Numbered from the stretch's first letter, positions 22,002 to 33,363 are shown. The stretch is 64,000 nt of DNA from Karstenula rhodostoma CBS 690.94 (GCA_010093485.1 MU001495.1:124001-188000); one strand, 5' to 3'. Translations and numbers: made by a program. Notes: generated from the letters alone by a model not told the origin.

Positions 22002-23174
22002 CGCGGAGGTGCACGCAAACTCCAGCCCCCAGGACGCGATAGGGGCTTCTTATATTCGAGCCGGGCATGTCATCCGTCGCGTATACAGCCCACATTCTCA
22101 ACGCTTCCCGCTGCCAGCAGTTTACCGAGCCAATACATGATTCAGTTATCCACATCCAGAGCCGGTAGCAAGGTCGTGGGGCTCTATTCCTGTCATGTCT
22201 TCTCCACTTGTGTTCCCCGCAAGGGGCCCAGCACGACAATTCCGCACCTGTCAACCAGGTTTTGACCCGGGCTGGATCTCAATCTGCATGCGAATTCGTT
22301 AAATGAAGCCGTTTTCGTATAGCAGGAACTAGCGGTGCCTGGTACACGTGGTAGCGGTGTCACTCGCGTGGTACAGGCCATAGCGTGACTGGCGTGCGAC
22401 AACGTCAGTGGCTAGATGATCGCAAGACTCGTAAATGAGAATAGGCATTGAGGGGTTTGTCGTCCGGATACTCCGGGCCTATTTGAGAAGTAGTGTGAGA
22501 GTGCTCTGCTAGCGGGCCAGATGCATCCGCAACTCCTGACTCGTCCGAAGGAACCTGGATCGCTGACGATCTCGTATTGACGCGCCGCTAGGCTGCAATG
22601 ATATAACTTCCGAGATGTCGGAGTGCAGAATTGGACCTCAGTCTCCTTTCGTATTCAGCCAAAAACTGGCGCGGACTCCAAGAGATTACACTGCAGAAGC
22701 AAGCAGGATCCCACGTATCACACATTTGCATTCTCCCGATGCATTAGCCATGTCAGTCGGGCGAGAGTTGCACCGTTGAAATCCGGCTTTCCAACTGTCC
22801 GTAGTATTGAGGTGGTGCGATCAAAGGAAGTGAAAAAGACGTTAGGCGTACTAGTACAGTCGCATAGTCGAGGTATCACGTGCTGAGAGCAATCTTGCAC
22901 AGTGCGTCTAGAGAGCTTTGCAGCTGGATCGAGCAAATTAGCGACAGGTGGCAAATAACGTGACTCTTGTACTACCTGTGCGCGTAAGTACGCGAAGGCA
23001 GGAATACGTTTACGTGTGTATGCACCTTAGCCGGCAGGGGACGACTCCCGAAACTCCATCGATGCCAGCTGGCTAAGCAACGCACGTAGGACCGCAGTGA
23101 TTGGAAAGATTTCATTAAATAGCAGTGCCTATGCTAGCTACTAAAAAAAAGTTGGCAAGCCGAAATTTTCCGAG
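22002..23174. other. Gene-free region
   Basis: Promoter side of the BBE-like oxidase, then about 1 kb in which I see nothing coding. It leads directly into the NLR remnant. Confidence 0.5.
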
Positions 23175-23902
23175 TCACCGAAAACCTGGCAGGCTGCGCT
23201 CGCTATTTCGGTAGCGACTAGCTTCTTATTTGACCCGGTTAAGATCGTCGCCCGAACATACGTAGACGGCGCCCTCCAAGCCAACAATCCAGTCGAAGAA
23301 ATCGAGCAAGAGACTTGCGATATCTGGTGCCCAGACACAGCCCAGCTACGGACGTTGTTTGGGCTGGATAGCTCGAAAACAAAGATACTCCAGGATAGCA
23401 TCAAGGATTTTACCTTGGGCAAGCGAAGCAGTTAGGCCGTTGAAGCTGCGTGAGCTACAGGAAGCTCTGGCCACTGACATGACAACTAGATGTCTCCACA
23501 CAGAAGACATCGTGCTGAAGGCGGATGAAATTCTCAAAAATTGCGCCAATCTCGCAAGATACGACAGCGATGCAGGGAATGTGAGCCTGGTTCATCATTC
23601 AAAACTTCTATTTCTTCACCAACGCTTCTCAGGACAAAGATTAGCGTTGCCGGGCAGTGATGCATTACGCGGCACAAAACGGATCCTCGGAGATGATCCG
23701 GTATCTGTATGAGTATGGCAACAAGCCGCGTGAACCTTGCCACCGCTTGGGCCGAACGCCACTGGCGTTAGTTGCTGGCGAAGGAAACGAAGCCATAGTC
23801 TCTGCGTTATTGGATTTCGGAGCCGACTTCAGTGTATATGATTAATACGGCTTCACGCCAAAGCGAATCGCATCTCGCCACGGACATGAGACAGTAGTGT
23901 AA
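23175..23902 (+). pseudogene. Decayed patatin-NACHT-ankyrin (NLR) remnant
   Basis: Three pieces of one fungal NLR architecture sit in order in three different frames. From 23175: a patatin-like phospholipase C-terminal part with ATSFLFDPVKI and TYVDGALQANNPVEE, ending at a stop near 23434. From about 23400: the region after the NACHT core (ILPWASEAVRPLKLRELQEAL, then LVHHS). From 23657: one or two ankyrin repeats (MHYAAQNGSSEMIRYL; GRTPLALVAGEGNEAIVSALLDFGADFS), broken by TAA in YD-stop-YGFTP and ending at 23902. The catalytic part of patatin and the whole NACHT ATPase are missing, so at least one large internal deletion occurred besides the frameshifts. Intact genes of this type act in heterokaryon incompatibility or innate-type defence. 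It cannot make a working protein. Confidence 0.75.
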
Positions 23903-24205
23903 GTGTTTCTAGGTGACCTAATACCCGAACTAGTGATTACGGCAGATATGCGAGGGAGATACATATATTCGGACAGCTTATATATCCAAGCGACAAACCG
24001 AACGCTAGCCAAGGTAGGGGGGTCAGCAGGATCATAGTCAGCCAAGGGACGCGAAAACAGGTCTGCGTGATCCACGCTACAACGAAGCATGTGATGGATC
24101 CTTGAACCAGCAAAAAAGAGAACTATTACAGGCCCATCATCTACAAACACTTCGCGTATGAGCAATCCACCTAGCAAGACTTCCAATTCCGCACTTAGCT
24201 ACGGC

Positions 24206-26150
24206 CTACAGCTTATATCTTGCCCTAGGTACATAATCATAATACGGCACAACCACCATATTCGGATCATCGGTCATGCCCACCATCGCCGTCGTTCCAG
24301 GATGAGTCGGATTCTCGCTCACCCTCAAGTCCACACAGCTCGGCCCCTCACCCCCAAGCACCTCCCTCACCACCTTCTCCACCTCTTGCAGCTTCTCAAC
24401 CCTCACGCTCCGGACTCCAAGCCCCTCCGCAACCGTAGCCTACTTCACGTCCTTCAGTGCGGTGGCCGGTCTCGCCGCGTTTTTCTCCCCATACACGAGC
24501 TCTTGCCCGTGCGCGCTCATACCCCATACAGAGTTGTTCGTCACAACGGTGCACACACGCACTCTAAATCGCGCATACGTGTCAAGCTCCATGAAATGGA
24601 AACCCACGCTTCCGTCGCCTTGTACGTTGACAACCAAACACTCAGGCTTCGCGATGGCCGCACCGAGCGAGTACCCGAAACCAAGATAGCCCGTCGGTAT
24701 CATGTGCAGTGAGGGTTTTGCGAGGTGCTGGAGGCCGAACGACCAGGCGCCGGCTTCGCCGCCGTCGCTGACGTTGATAGACTCCGGGGGTAGGGAGCGG
24801 AAGAAGGCTGAGAGGGCTTTGTGCGGGTGCACACGAGAAGGGGTCGGGTAGTCTGGCTCGTCGTCGTGTGAGGAATGGATGTTCTGCAAACCCACGGCGG
24901 TTTGGAGCCAAGCATCAGGAGCGCGGTAGGATCTGGCATGGAGTGCAGGGGGTAGCGCGGAGAGAACTCGGATAAGGATGATGTGATGAAGAGTGCGGTT
25001 GGCAGCGTTCGGCCAGGCTCAGTCCCGTCGAGGTCTACGTGGATGATCTTCGAAGAGTCTGGGATGATTGCTCCACTGCGCGACCCGAGGAACATGCCGG
25101 TTCGGCAGTCTAGTAGAAGGACGAGGTCGGGCTTAAGGCACGCGAGAGCGAGGAGGTTAGAGAGGCCGGCTACATTTGGATGACTTGCGGGCAGAGGCGA
25201 GAACTTTGGAGACTGGAACACGGGGATGTTTGCCGCTGAAGCAAGAGCTAGCAGTTGTTCAGAAACCTATCAATATTGAGCGAAGGTGATCTTCATCCCT
25301 GACATGAGTAGTACCTGAGAAGATCCAACGCCTATACCAGTGATGATGGCCGGTCGTTGGGAAGATTTGAGCAGTCTGACAGATTCTTGAATCGCCACAG
25401 TGCTCGGACCTGGTTTGTACGCAGGGAGAGAAGTGATTGCGCCCACGAGATGAGCTTTTCTTGGATCGGAGTGAAGAGCACATCGATGGGGAAATCGATC
25501 AGGACAGGACCTTGACAAAGTCTGCTAACTACGACTTGTAAGACGAGAGCCTTACCCGGAGCGCCACCCACCGCGATTCAAATCGCATGATTGACCAATC
25601 TTGGAACCTCTTCACCATGCGTAACACGATGGGCGAATTTAGTGATGGGTTTAGCGACCACAACTTGATCAAGGAAGGCCTGCAGCGAGTTGTTCTCCAG
25701 GTCCCGAAGAGGCGGGCTCGAGGTAATGTAAAAAAACGGGACTCCTGTCCACGAACGCGGTAGCGAGTCTTGGCAGACCGTTACCAAATCTCTTTCATGT
25801 GATACTTCGCGAGCTTGGGCAGGCCGCGGCAAAACTCAATAAAGGAACACCAAATCTCTTTCTATCAGTATGTTCGCATTGAAAGAGACCTACCCGCTAT
25901 TCGCCGTCACAAAACACACCCCTAACTTTCCCGAAACTTTGGCATACCCCTCTGCTGCCTGCACAGCAACTGTCTTATGCCTTGTATTGACAAGCTTTAC
26001 ACCTGCGTGCTCGTATCCTATAAGGAAGGCATCAAGATGCCCGCCATGTACACCGAATGCGACTTCAGTGCCGATGCGCTTCAGCGTCTGTGCTAGGAGG
26101 CCTCCACCGGTGAGCTCGCGGTTCGGGTGTTGCTTCAATTCGAAAGACAT
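24206..26150 (-). pseudogene. ThDP-dependent enzyme (acetolactate-synthase-like), disabled
   Basis: Pieces cover a whole ThDP enzyme. N-terminal PYR domain: LLAQTLKRIGTEVAFGVHGGH, TRHKTVAVQAAEGYA. Central domain: RPAIITGIGVGSSQ. C-terminal PP domain: TGYLGFGYSLGAAIA and the ThDP motif GDGSVGFHF...NNSVWGM. The C-terminus ends VPRARYKL at 24206. Lesions: an in-frame TGA at 25578-25580 (CGA expected), an in-frame TAG at 24440-24442, frame changes near 25440-25470 and 24930-24960, and a 66-bp insertion at 25783-25862. The catalytic Glu of the TRHE motif reads Lys. Introns can still be traced (25511-25555; one after GSSQ near 25314). Intact relatives cleave or join 2-oxo or 2-hydroxyacyl substrates (acetolactate synthase, hydroxyacyl-CoA lyase, benzoylformate decarboxylase). 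Some lesions are C-to-T or G-to-A changes, consistent with RIP. Confidence 0.85.
25783..25862. mobile_element. Small insertion with 14-bp direct repeats, carrying dispersed repeat copy 2
   Basis: A 14-bp sequence (ACCAAATCTCTTTC) occurs at 25783-25796 and again at 25849-25862. The 52 bp between them includes 25800-25832, which matches 778-810 at 32 of 33 bases. The layout looks like an insertion with target-site duplication. It falls at an exon-intron edge of the ThDP pseudogene. No terminal inverted repeats are clear. A local duplication is the alternative, but it would not explain the distant match. Confidence 0.55.
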
Positions 26151-26952
26151 AGTCAGTTCAAACGGGTTTCTAAGGTAGTGGTTTTCTGAGTGTTGACTCA
26201 AACTACAAAGTAGTGTCCCGTAAAGTGATAGATAAATATGGACTGCCGTCCAAAAGTGATACATTCTAAGGTAGTAGATACATGAAGAAGTTCGGATACG
26301 ATTCGTTCGCCGGTAGTACTCTAAATACAACCGAGGTGGAGTTACCCCGCAGTGGGGGTTGGCCGGTGAAGGTTGACAATTTCCTAGTTATATCGTTTAG
26401 GACCGCTCTAAGGCGAGGCGTAATACTCTTCATAGGTGGCCAGGTGTAAGTATGCGCAAGCTGAGGCCCTGTAGTGCTAAGTGAAAAGGCTGACGTGTAT
26501 CTCGCACTCTTGTTGTATCGAGATGACCTATTTGAGGAACTGCGGCGATACTATATCAGCTTGATATTATAGAACATGTGCTCAAAATAATCCGCAATAC
26601 TTGGTTGCTTGGTATAGAAAAGCTTTCAATTCATGCTCCAATGCGATGATGCAACAAAGGGAAGACTTAGACTTCCGTAGACGGTCCATTGCCCGTCTCG
26701 GCTCTTGCATGCCAATGCTTTATGTAACAATCAGGTTCAACTCAAGTTCCAGTGATGAAAATACCTTAAGAAATAAACGTGTCTTCAAATTGAATCACAC
26801 ATGTAGTATTTCCGTTGATTCTTCAAAGTGCTCTTGCAGTATCTTGGGTATCACGTGACCATATGTTAGTCATCTGCTGTTCCGCTCCAGTGCTCTTTCC
26901 CTCAGCCCGCCCATCATTAAACCTGTATCACCTCTCACGTATAGCCGCGATC
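26151..26952. other. Gene-free region
   Basis: About 800 bp between the ThDP pseudogene start and the 3' end of the beta-trefoil membrane protein gene. Nothing is recognised; it is somewhat A/T-rich. Confidence 0.5.
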
Positions 26953-28084
26953 TCATAATCTTATTCCATCCAGTTTACCACCAGTATGCGCGTCTCCTCC
27001 GGCCAGCTCTTGCCTCGGCACCTCTCCGCCAAAGAGTTCAGCCGCCGGCGGTTGGGATATGGGTAGCTCGGCTCTCTGCGCGTTCGAATCCAGTTCCGCT
27101 TTCTCGTTGACCCCAACGTGCCCGTACTTTGTCGCGATACCTTCTCCACCTTCGCTACTGTATCCCTGTGCTGATATATACGGGTTTGGTTCATCGGCCG
27201 GCGATGCGACGCGCTGTTTTCGCCGTCGGAAGAAAAAGAGGCCTAACATGACCAATGCGATCAGTGCCGCCGCACCGATGCCTGCACCGATACCGGCTTT
27301 CGCGCCTGTACTGAGACCGCCCGATGACTCGGTTGTTGTCGAGGAGCCCGGCGCACTCGCCACGTTCGATGTATTCGTCGTAGTCGGCGCGGAGGCAGTT
27401 CCCGTAGCGGAAGACGTCGAGCTTTGTGTCGAGGTGGCTGGTAGCTACACGAAACGTCAGCAGCACGACCGGGTTTTGCCCCTCGATGCAACCTACACTA
27501 ATCAACGCTGACGCCCAATCTGGGTTGTCAATCTTCCCAATGTCGGTCCCGTTGACCTCTCCGACCGTTTCGAACGAAAACCGCCTTCGGTATTCCACGG
27601 TGAAATTCGACCCCATGCGCGCCTCGGTGCCGTCTTCATCGTCGTGCTCGCCACCAATTTCCAGGAGCCAGTCCGTCCCATTCTTTTTGTTCGTCAGCTG
27701 GTAGGTGCCGTCGCGCCAGGAGTTGATTTTCCAGTAAACCGAGGCATCCGAAACATTGTCCCTGACCATCCGGGCCACCGTACGGCTCGTCAAATTCGTT
27801 CGGTCCTCTGCATAAGATGTGGAAAGGTATCCGTGGACGCCTCCGGCCATAGTCCTCAGGACATAGTATTCCGAATCAACAGCCAGTATCTGCCAAAACT
27901 GAGTGGGCTCTTGTTTGGTCTCAATTCGATTGATGGATTTGAAAACGGCACCGGTGGTCGTGTTGTGTTTGGTTGTATCTTCAAGGTGAGGGTCACCGAA
28001 AACGAGGAACGTCCCTACAAGGGCATTATCTTTGTTGCCACCGACGTACACATGGTACCACTGATTGTCGTCTTGGAAGTTCAT
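26953..28084 (-). CDS. Single-pass membrane protein with beta-trefoil-like ectodomain (about 359 aa)
   Basis: Exon 1 is 28084-27497 and exon 2 is 27444-26953. The 52-nt intron 27445-27496 (GTAGGT..TGTAG) is phase 0. The N-terminal region (NQWYHVYVGGNK, then TQFWQILAVDSEYYVLRTMAGG, then SVYWKINSW, then GTYQLTN) has the spaced W/Y pattern of ricin-B-type beta-trefoil lectins. It carries several N-glycosylation sequons. A Ser/Thr-rich stalk follows (LPATSTQSSTSSATGTASA), then a single membrane helix with GAGIGAAALIALVMLGLFFF, an RRRKQR stop-transfer signal, and a short polar tail. It is probably a cell-surface or wall-sensor-like protein. The N-terminus is uncertain: the ATG at 28084 gives no signal peptide, and the frame stays open to about 28200 without an ATG, so a first exon may be missing. 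Confidence 0.65.
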
Positions 28085-29188
28085 TTTGCGAAGCGAGTTG
28101 GCGCCCGCCGGAGCCACGCGTGGTGTAGGAGAACTGCAGCGTGGTGGCCAGGGAACCGAGTCTTGTAGGAACAACTGTTGGGCCACGGGCGTTCCAAAGC
28201 CGAAATTGGCCCCAAGTCAGCCCCCGCGAGTGGGTCGAGCCGCAACCCGTCCCAAACTATTGGCTCGTGATGCATGCATTAAAAAAGCCCCATGTGCGCA
28301 ACCGCCCAGACCCTCGATTCGAGCTGGTTCTGACACGAACGGAGCATTACAATGCCTACAACTTCACATATTGACGGGAGATTTCCAAGCACTCTCCACA
28401 ACTTTGCTCAAGCGATCAAATGCCGCTGTGGATAGAGCGTTGCGAAGTTCTCAATGCTCAGCTTGGACCAATCTACTCACTATACACGATCACCCCTGAG
28501 TCGCGCCGTCGCGACTTCGCCTGGGGTAACAAAGTATCTGCGATAGGAGCTCTGATTGGATGAGCAGTATTTTTCCGGCCGGCCAGGGAGACGCTTGCTC
28601 GGGCGTAATCTCACGTTTGATCGAGCGTGATCTTGGCGTCCTGCATCCGCAGCTGTGTGAGGGAGGGAAGGCGGCAGTTGCCACGCAGTGCATTGTCTAA
28701 CCGAACGGATATGTGCTTGCGACTTCATTGTCGATACTGGCTAGTTCGTTGCCTAATTGGTGTCGCGAAAATCGGCGCGAAAGCTTGGAACCTTTTCCGA
28801 CGAGATCTCAAGCGATCTTATAGCATCCAGGCGCATCGATTTTACACATATCACTTCAGGATTACCGTCCTTGTAACAGGTAACAATCATCGAGAACCAC
28901 CGCACTTACGGCCGTTCAGGGAAAACAGGATCCAGCGGTTACGCTGTATCTCGTACGAGTAGATTCCACGACTCGTGACACGACCGCCGAGGAGAGAGCC
29001 TGCTATCCGTTCACTTTCCTCTCGGCGCTCGGGACGTTTTTAAATTCCATGCCATGGACTGACAACGCACCGACTTTGCGCTAGATTCTCCCCAAGTACA
29101 CGCTCCTACCCCGCGGAACCCACATGCAAGGCGTTCAGCGTTCAGGCTCTTGCTTCGTTCCCACAATCGCTCCACACACCCCAGTTAA
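28085..29188. other. Gene-free region
   Basis: About 1.1 kb. It may contain an undetected first exon of the membrane protein gene. I looked for a signal-peptide exon on the minus strand up to about 28490 and found none. The remainder shows nothing coding. Confidence 0.45.
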
Positions 29189-29700
29189 TCAGCCCGTTAT
29201 TGATGATCCTAGCGGGCTCTTTTTAGACGAGATTCCTTGCCTTGCAGGTGTTGGGTCCCGGCATACTGGAACCTCGTCGTCCCGTACCATATCTTGTCGA
29301 CGATCTCGCATGAGGGCATCGCTGCCTGCGGCCGGAGCCACTCCACCCTTTGCGAACTGCGCCCAGGCATCCGTCATGCTGTTTCCGGCGGTGGAAACAG
29401 CAAGCATGTCGCTTTGCGCGGGTGGCGGGTGTACCGCGAGTTGGTGTCGCCGAAGACGAGGACGGCGTTCCCGTCGGAGTAGGCCCTGTTGTGGTCCGAG
29501 ACCTGGCGCAAGCAGGCCCGGTGTCCGCATTTTCAGTACTAATAAAACCCGTCAGCTCCTTCATGTATACGAAACGAATCCTTCTCAGAAGCTCGTACCC
29601 ATCAAGCGTATGCGGGCGGTTGTACACGTCCACCCCCCATACTCCCTTACTAACATGCGCGCGCACAAAGGTGAAGCCATTCGACCTGAGGCAAACGTTC
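29189..29700 (-). pseudogene. Remnant of an endonuclease/exonuclease/phosphatase-family gene
   Basis: C-terminal fragments of a fungal secreted EEP-superfamily enzyme (sphingomyelinase/DNase-I fold) are spread over three frames. In order on the minus strand: NGFTFVRAHVSKGVWGVDVYN, then DGNAVLVFGDTNSRYTR (the catalytic GDTNSRY segment), then STAGNSMTDAWAQFAKGG and APAAGSDAL. The expected C-terminal SDHDP motif is absent. Each piece sits in a different frame with stops between, and the N-terminal half is gone. A 316-codon open frame (29223-30173) overlaps it but carries only the first piece; the rest reads as noise. It is not functional. Confidence 0.6.
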
Positions 29701-30096
29701 TCACTAGCCTCACTTATGTGGCTCCCTAGGATGACCCTCCATTTCCACTCCCCGCGCCCCCCCACCTTCCCATACTTCAGCCCCTCCTCCCTCCCAAATC
29801 CCTCCCATGAACCTGCAAGAACACCTTCACTGGCCCCACATATCCTCCAGGTCACAGTAACAGCGAGCGGGCTCAGCCACCCGAGTCTCCTATTTCTATA
29901 AATCAAGCCCCATTCTCGAGGATATGTGACATGGTGGACATTTTCCATCTCATAGTCCAAAACCCCAAACACTCCATCCAGCCAACATGGCACCCCCCAG
30001 AAACCATCTCCCAGTATCCCATTCCGACGCAGCTCCTCAAAGCCATCTATCGCATCGCTCAGCAACACTCGCCCCCATCCATCCACCCCACCCCCC
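29701..30096. other. Short gene-free region
   Basis: About 400 bp between the EEP remnant and the end of the Clr5-ankyrin gene. It is pyrimidine-rich on the plus strand. Nothing is recognised. Confidence 0.5.
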
Positions 30097-32840
30097 CTAC
30101 GACCGCGGCGCACAGAACCTCCTCCTACACCCCTCCTCAACACACCACCTGCTATGCTCGTGCTCCACAACATGCTTATCCAGCTCCCCCTTCGTCAACA
30201 GATTCCCAGTCCCACAGTCCTCGCAGCGGAACCTCAACACGCTCTCCTTCGCCTTGAAGATGTCGCGAGGCCGCGTGCGCTCCCCAGCATACGGCCAGCG
30301 AACCATGGTCGTTTCGGGGATGGAGAAGTCGGTGTCGTCGTTGTCGTGCTGACTGCGGACTGGCTCGAGGGTTTTGGGCGGGTGGACGGATGGCGAGGGG
30401 TTGAAGCGGAAGGGGGTGGACGAGGCGAGTACGGGGGGTGCGTCGTGTGCGGATGACGCGATGGGGGTTTGGTGGGGGAGGAGGAAGGGCTCTTCCGCGT
30501 GTGCATGCGAGGTGGGGAAGGTGGGGAGGATGGGCGCCATGTTTGGTTTGAGCAGGAGCATGACGAAGTCCTGGTCGAAGGTGTAGACGGGGAGGCCGCA
30601 GGCCTGGCGTTGGGCGACGGCCTGGTAGATTTCGTCCTTGTGCGTGGCGGTGGGCGGGAGGGGGTGGGACATTTTTGCGCGCAGGGTGGCTGTGTTGAGG
30701 AAGTTTATGCTGGCGACGCTGAAGCAGGCTTTTTGGAAGGCGAGGCGTGCATCTTCGGGGATCATGCGCGAGAGGTTGGCGTTGAAGTCGCCGTTTTGCC
30801 CGCTGTACATCTGGACTTGGGCCCAGGTTGGCTCGTCGGGGATGGGGAAGTAGCCTGAGGTCCACATGAAGGTGTCGTCATATACTACACGGGGCTGGCG
30901 TCCTTTTATTTTGGCAATGAGGAAATCCATGATCTGCGACCGGAGTGGCTCTTCGAACGTCCGTGCAGCGAGCACATACGGTGGCAAGCGGTTGCTGTGC
31001 TTGAGCTCAGGGTCTGCGCCGCCATCGAGCAGTAGCCTTAGTCGTGGGATGATATCGACAGCGGGGCATTTTTCAATGCATCGTCGGAGCGGCGAAAACA
31101 GAGACTCATCCAGGATGTTCGGGTCAGCGCCGCGACCTAGCAGCACTTCGATATCCCTGAGCGTATCCGAGGGGTGCCTCTTCGCGTCCGGACAAGACCC
31201 CACGATCTCATGCAATAGAGTGTTGCCATTGCCTTCGGGGTTTGGGGCCGCGTGATCCACGATCAACCGAGCAGCAGCCGGCGTAGTATGCCAAAGCATC
31301 TGATGCTGGAACTGGCCATACGACTGTGCACCGCAAGTGAAGCCCATAAACGGCGTTCTCAAATCCGCGCCCTTTCTAATAAACGCTTCAAGACATTCCA
31401 TTTCCTCAGGGCTGAGGGTGGAAAACCAATGCGGGTCGCCCTGCCATGGACGAAGAAACGTTTCGAAGACGGTCAGCGATCCTTCACCCCCTGGTTTCGC
31501 ATGGATGTCCGCACCGGCATTGAGCAGCATTTTGAGGATCTTGTTGCAGTTCTCCTTCACGGCTGGTTTGAGGAAGTCTCTATCTCTTCTCTCCGTGCAG
31601 TGCAGCAACGCGTTCTTCATGGTGCCGTCCACCCAGGGCGACGTCTCGTTGACGCTTGCACCCCGGTCGATTAGCAACCGAACAATCTGCGGCTGGTTCC
31701 AGTAGACCGCCTGGAGTATCGGCTTCCACAGCGTTCCCGGTTCGCCGTGTACATTCGAGCGACCAGGCGCCAGCATCGCTTGCACCGTGTATATGCGCCC
31801 GTTTTTTATCGCATTATGGAGGGATAGATCAGTGCCGAGGGGGTGTTTTGAGCCTTTGGCTCCATGTGCCATTAGAACCCACATGACCGGATTAGTAGGT
31901 ATGGCGCACGCGATATCCAGTAGCCTTTGTTCCGGATGCTGGAGAATAACGCAAGAACTTAACGCGGGATGGTTGTAGAAGCGACTGCCAGGGGCCTCAA
32001 AAGGCTGGCCGATTGGGAGGTTGCTGTGGTTTGGGTGCTGCATGAGAAGCAATTCGAGCTTCTGTGAGTCGTTCTCGAGAACAGCTGCAAGCATACTCAT
32101 TACCACGCCGTCTACTGCGTTACCTTCAGCAGTCGTTGAAATGTCGGTCGCCTCTGAAGGGGCTGCGGCATCCTCGTTGGGGATAGGGGGCAGCAGACTA
32201 CGAGCCGTTAATCCGCGTTCATTGTTGTGCCATCGACTGACGCACTCTTCAACCCCATCCAGCGTAGCCGCACCGGCATCAGCGTCCTTATTCGCATCTG
32301 CCGATGCTTCTCGCACAGTAGCTCTTCCAAGCAGAACGGTTTCCAGATCCGTTGAGTCTTCTGGTGCGGCTTCAGAGTCTGCAGTTTGGTTCTGGTCGAG
32401 ACGAGACTCGCCCACAGTCGAGTCGCTGTCGCTACCGTCGTCCTCGTCGTCATGCTGTTGCCGCTTCCGCTTTTTCGCCTTCGGGTCCTTTGCCGACTTG
32501 TGGCTCGTTGTCCGGGTGGTCAAACCCCATTCACTATGTTCAGAAACATTAACACCTTGTTATAGAGAGTTTCCATCGTGAAAGCCTACCTTAACTTCAT
32601 ACGATATGCCCTCGTGCTGAATCCCAATTAGCAAAAACATAACGCATGCCATCGGGACAACCCACGAAGCCTTAAACCCATGTTCGCTCTCCATAATCTT
32701 GCGCACTTCATCAAGCCTCTTCTTCTGCACCCAGGAGAGATCTTCAATCTCTGCGAAACGAGGGAAGGGTCAGCAGAAGAACAATGTGCTGCAAGGTAGC
32801 GCCTCTCACCTCCTTTAACCGCGTCCCAATCTTTTGTCAT
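30097..32840 (-). CDS. Clr5-domain ankyrin-repeat protein with C-terminal zinc finger (four exons, 859 aa)
   Basis: Exons 32840-32810, 32750-32666, 32616-32590 and 32533-30097 join across introns 32751-32809, 32617-32665 (TTGCTAAT branch), and 32534-32589. The joined N-terminus opens MTKDWDAVKGEIEDL, runs through EVRKIMESEHGFKAS and TRAYRMKLSEWGL, and is a clear Clr5 domain, which is split over four exons including a 27-nt microexon. A basic/acidic nuclear-type linker follows (KAKKRKRQQ). Then come at least six ankyrin repeats (for example IVRLLIDRGASVNE, ILKMLLNAGADIHAK, IEVLLGRGADPNI, RLRLLLDGGADPEL). Near the C-terminus is FRCEDCGTGNLLTKGELDKH, a C2H2-like finger. Clr5 is a fungal DNA-binding-like domain often fused to repeats. 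It is probably a nuclear regulator with unknown targets. Confidence 0.85.
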
Positions 32841-33363
32841 CTTTCAGGTGTGCAAATACCCCACGATCGCCCGACCAGGTTACGGATACGCTACTCGCAA
32901 AAGCCCGCCCTACAAGTGATGGTTCCTCCTTCTGGCAATGTGCAAAACTGATGGGTGTCTATATCACGTTCATGCCACGCAAGAGTTGTACCGGGTCAAG
33001 CAGCACAAGTGCATTCAAGGCTTTAGCACTGCACTGAAAACCGAAAATGCATCGAAGACCGAAACACTGGAGGATGCGCAGTGCTTTATTGCACAGGCGG
33101 GCTTATACAACCAAGTGCAGAAGTGGGCGGAGTGCAAAACGCCACGTCGCGTGCGTCTGAGTAGAATTGCACAAGCCAAGCCGCCCTAGTCCTAAACGAG
33201 GATCATAGCCACGATCACATTTCAGCTTGTTTTGAAACCATCCACGATTGGATGGTGAGAATTGCACTCGTGGAGCTGGTGGATGGTTTGATAAAAATAG
33301 AAACGCATAGATAAGATAAATCTAGGTATCTTTGTTCGCGGAAAATGGAAACATCGCGAGGGT
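32841..33363. other. Intergenic region
   Basis: About 520 bp: promoter of the Clr5-ankyrin gene and 3' side of the nitrate transporter. No other feature is recognised. Confidence 0.55.

Noticed and set aside
29223..30173. 316-codon open frame on the minus strand
   Set aside because: Only a short part matches a known family, and that family continues in other frames. The rest is repetitive Gly/Arg/Trp-rich translation of pyrimidine-rich DNA.
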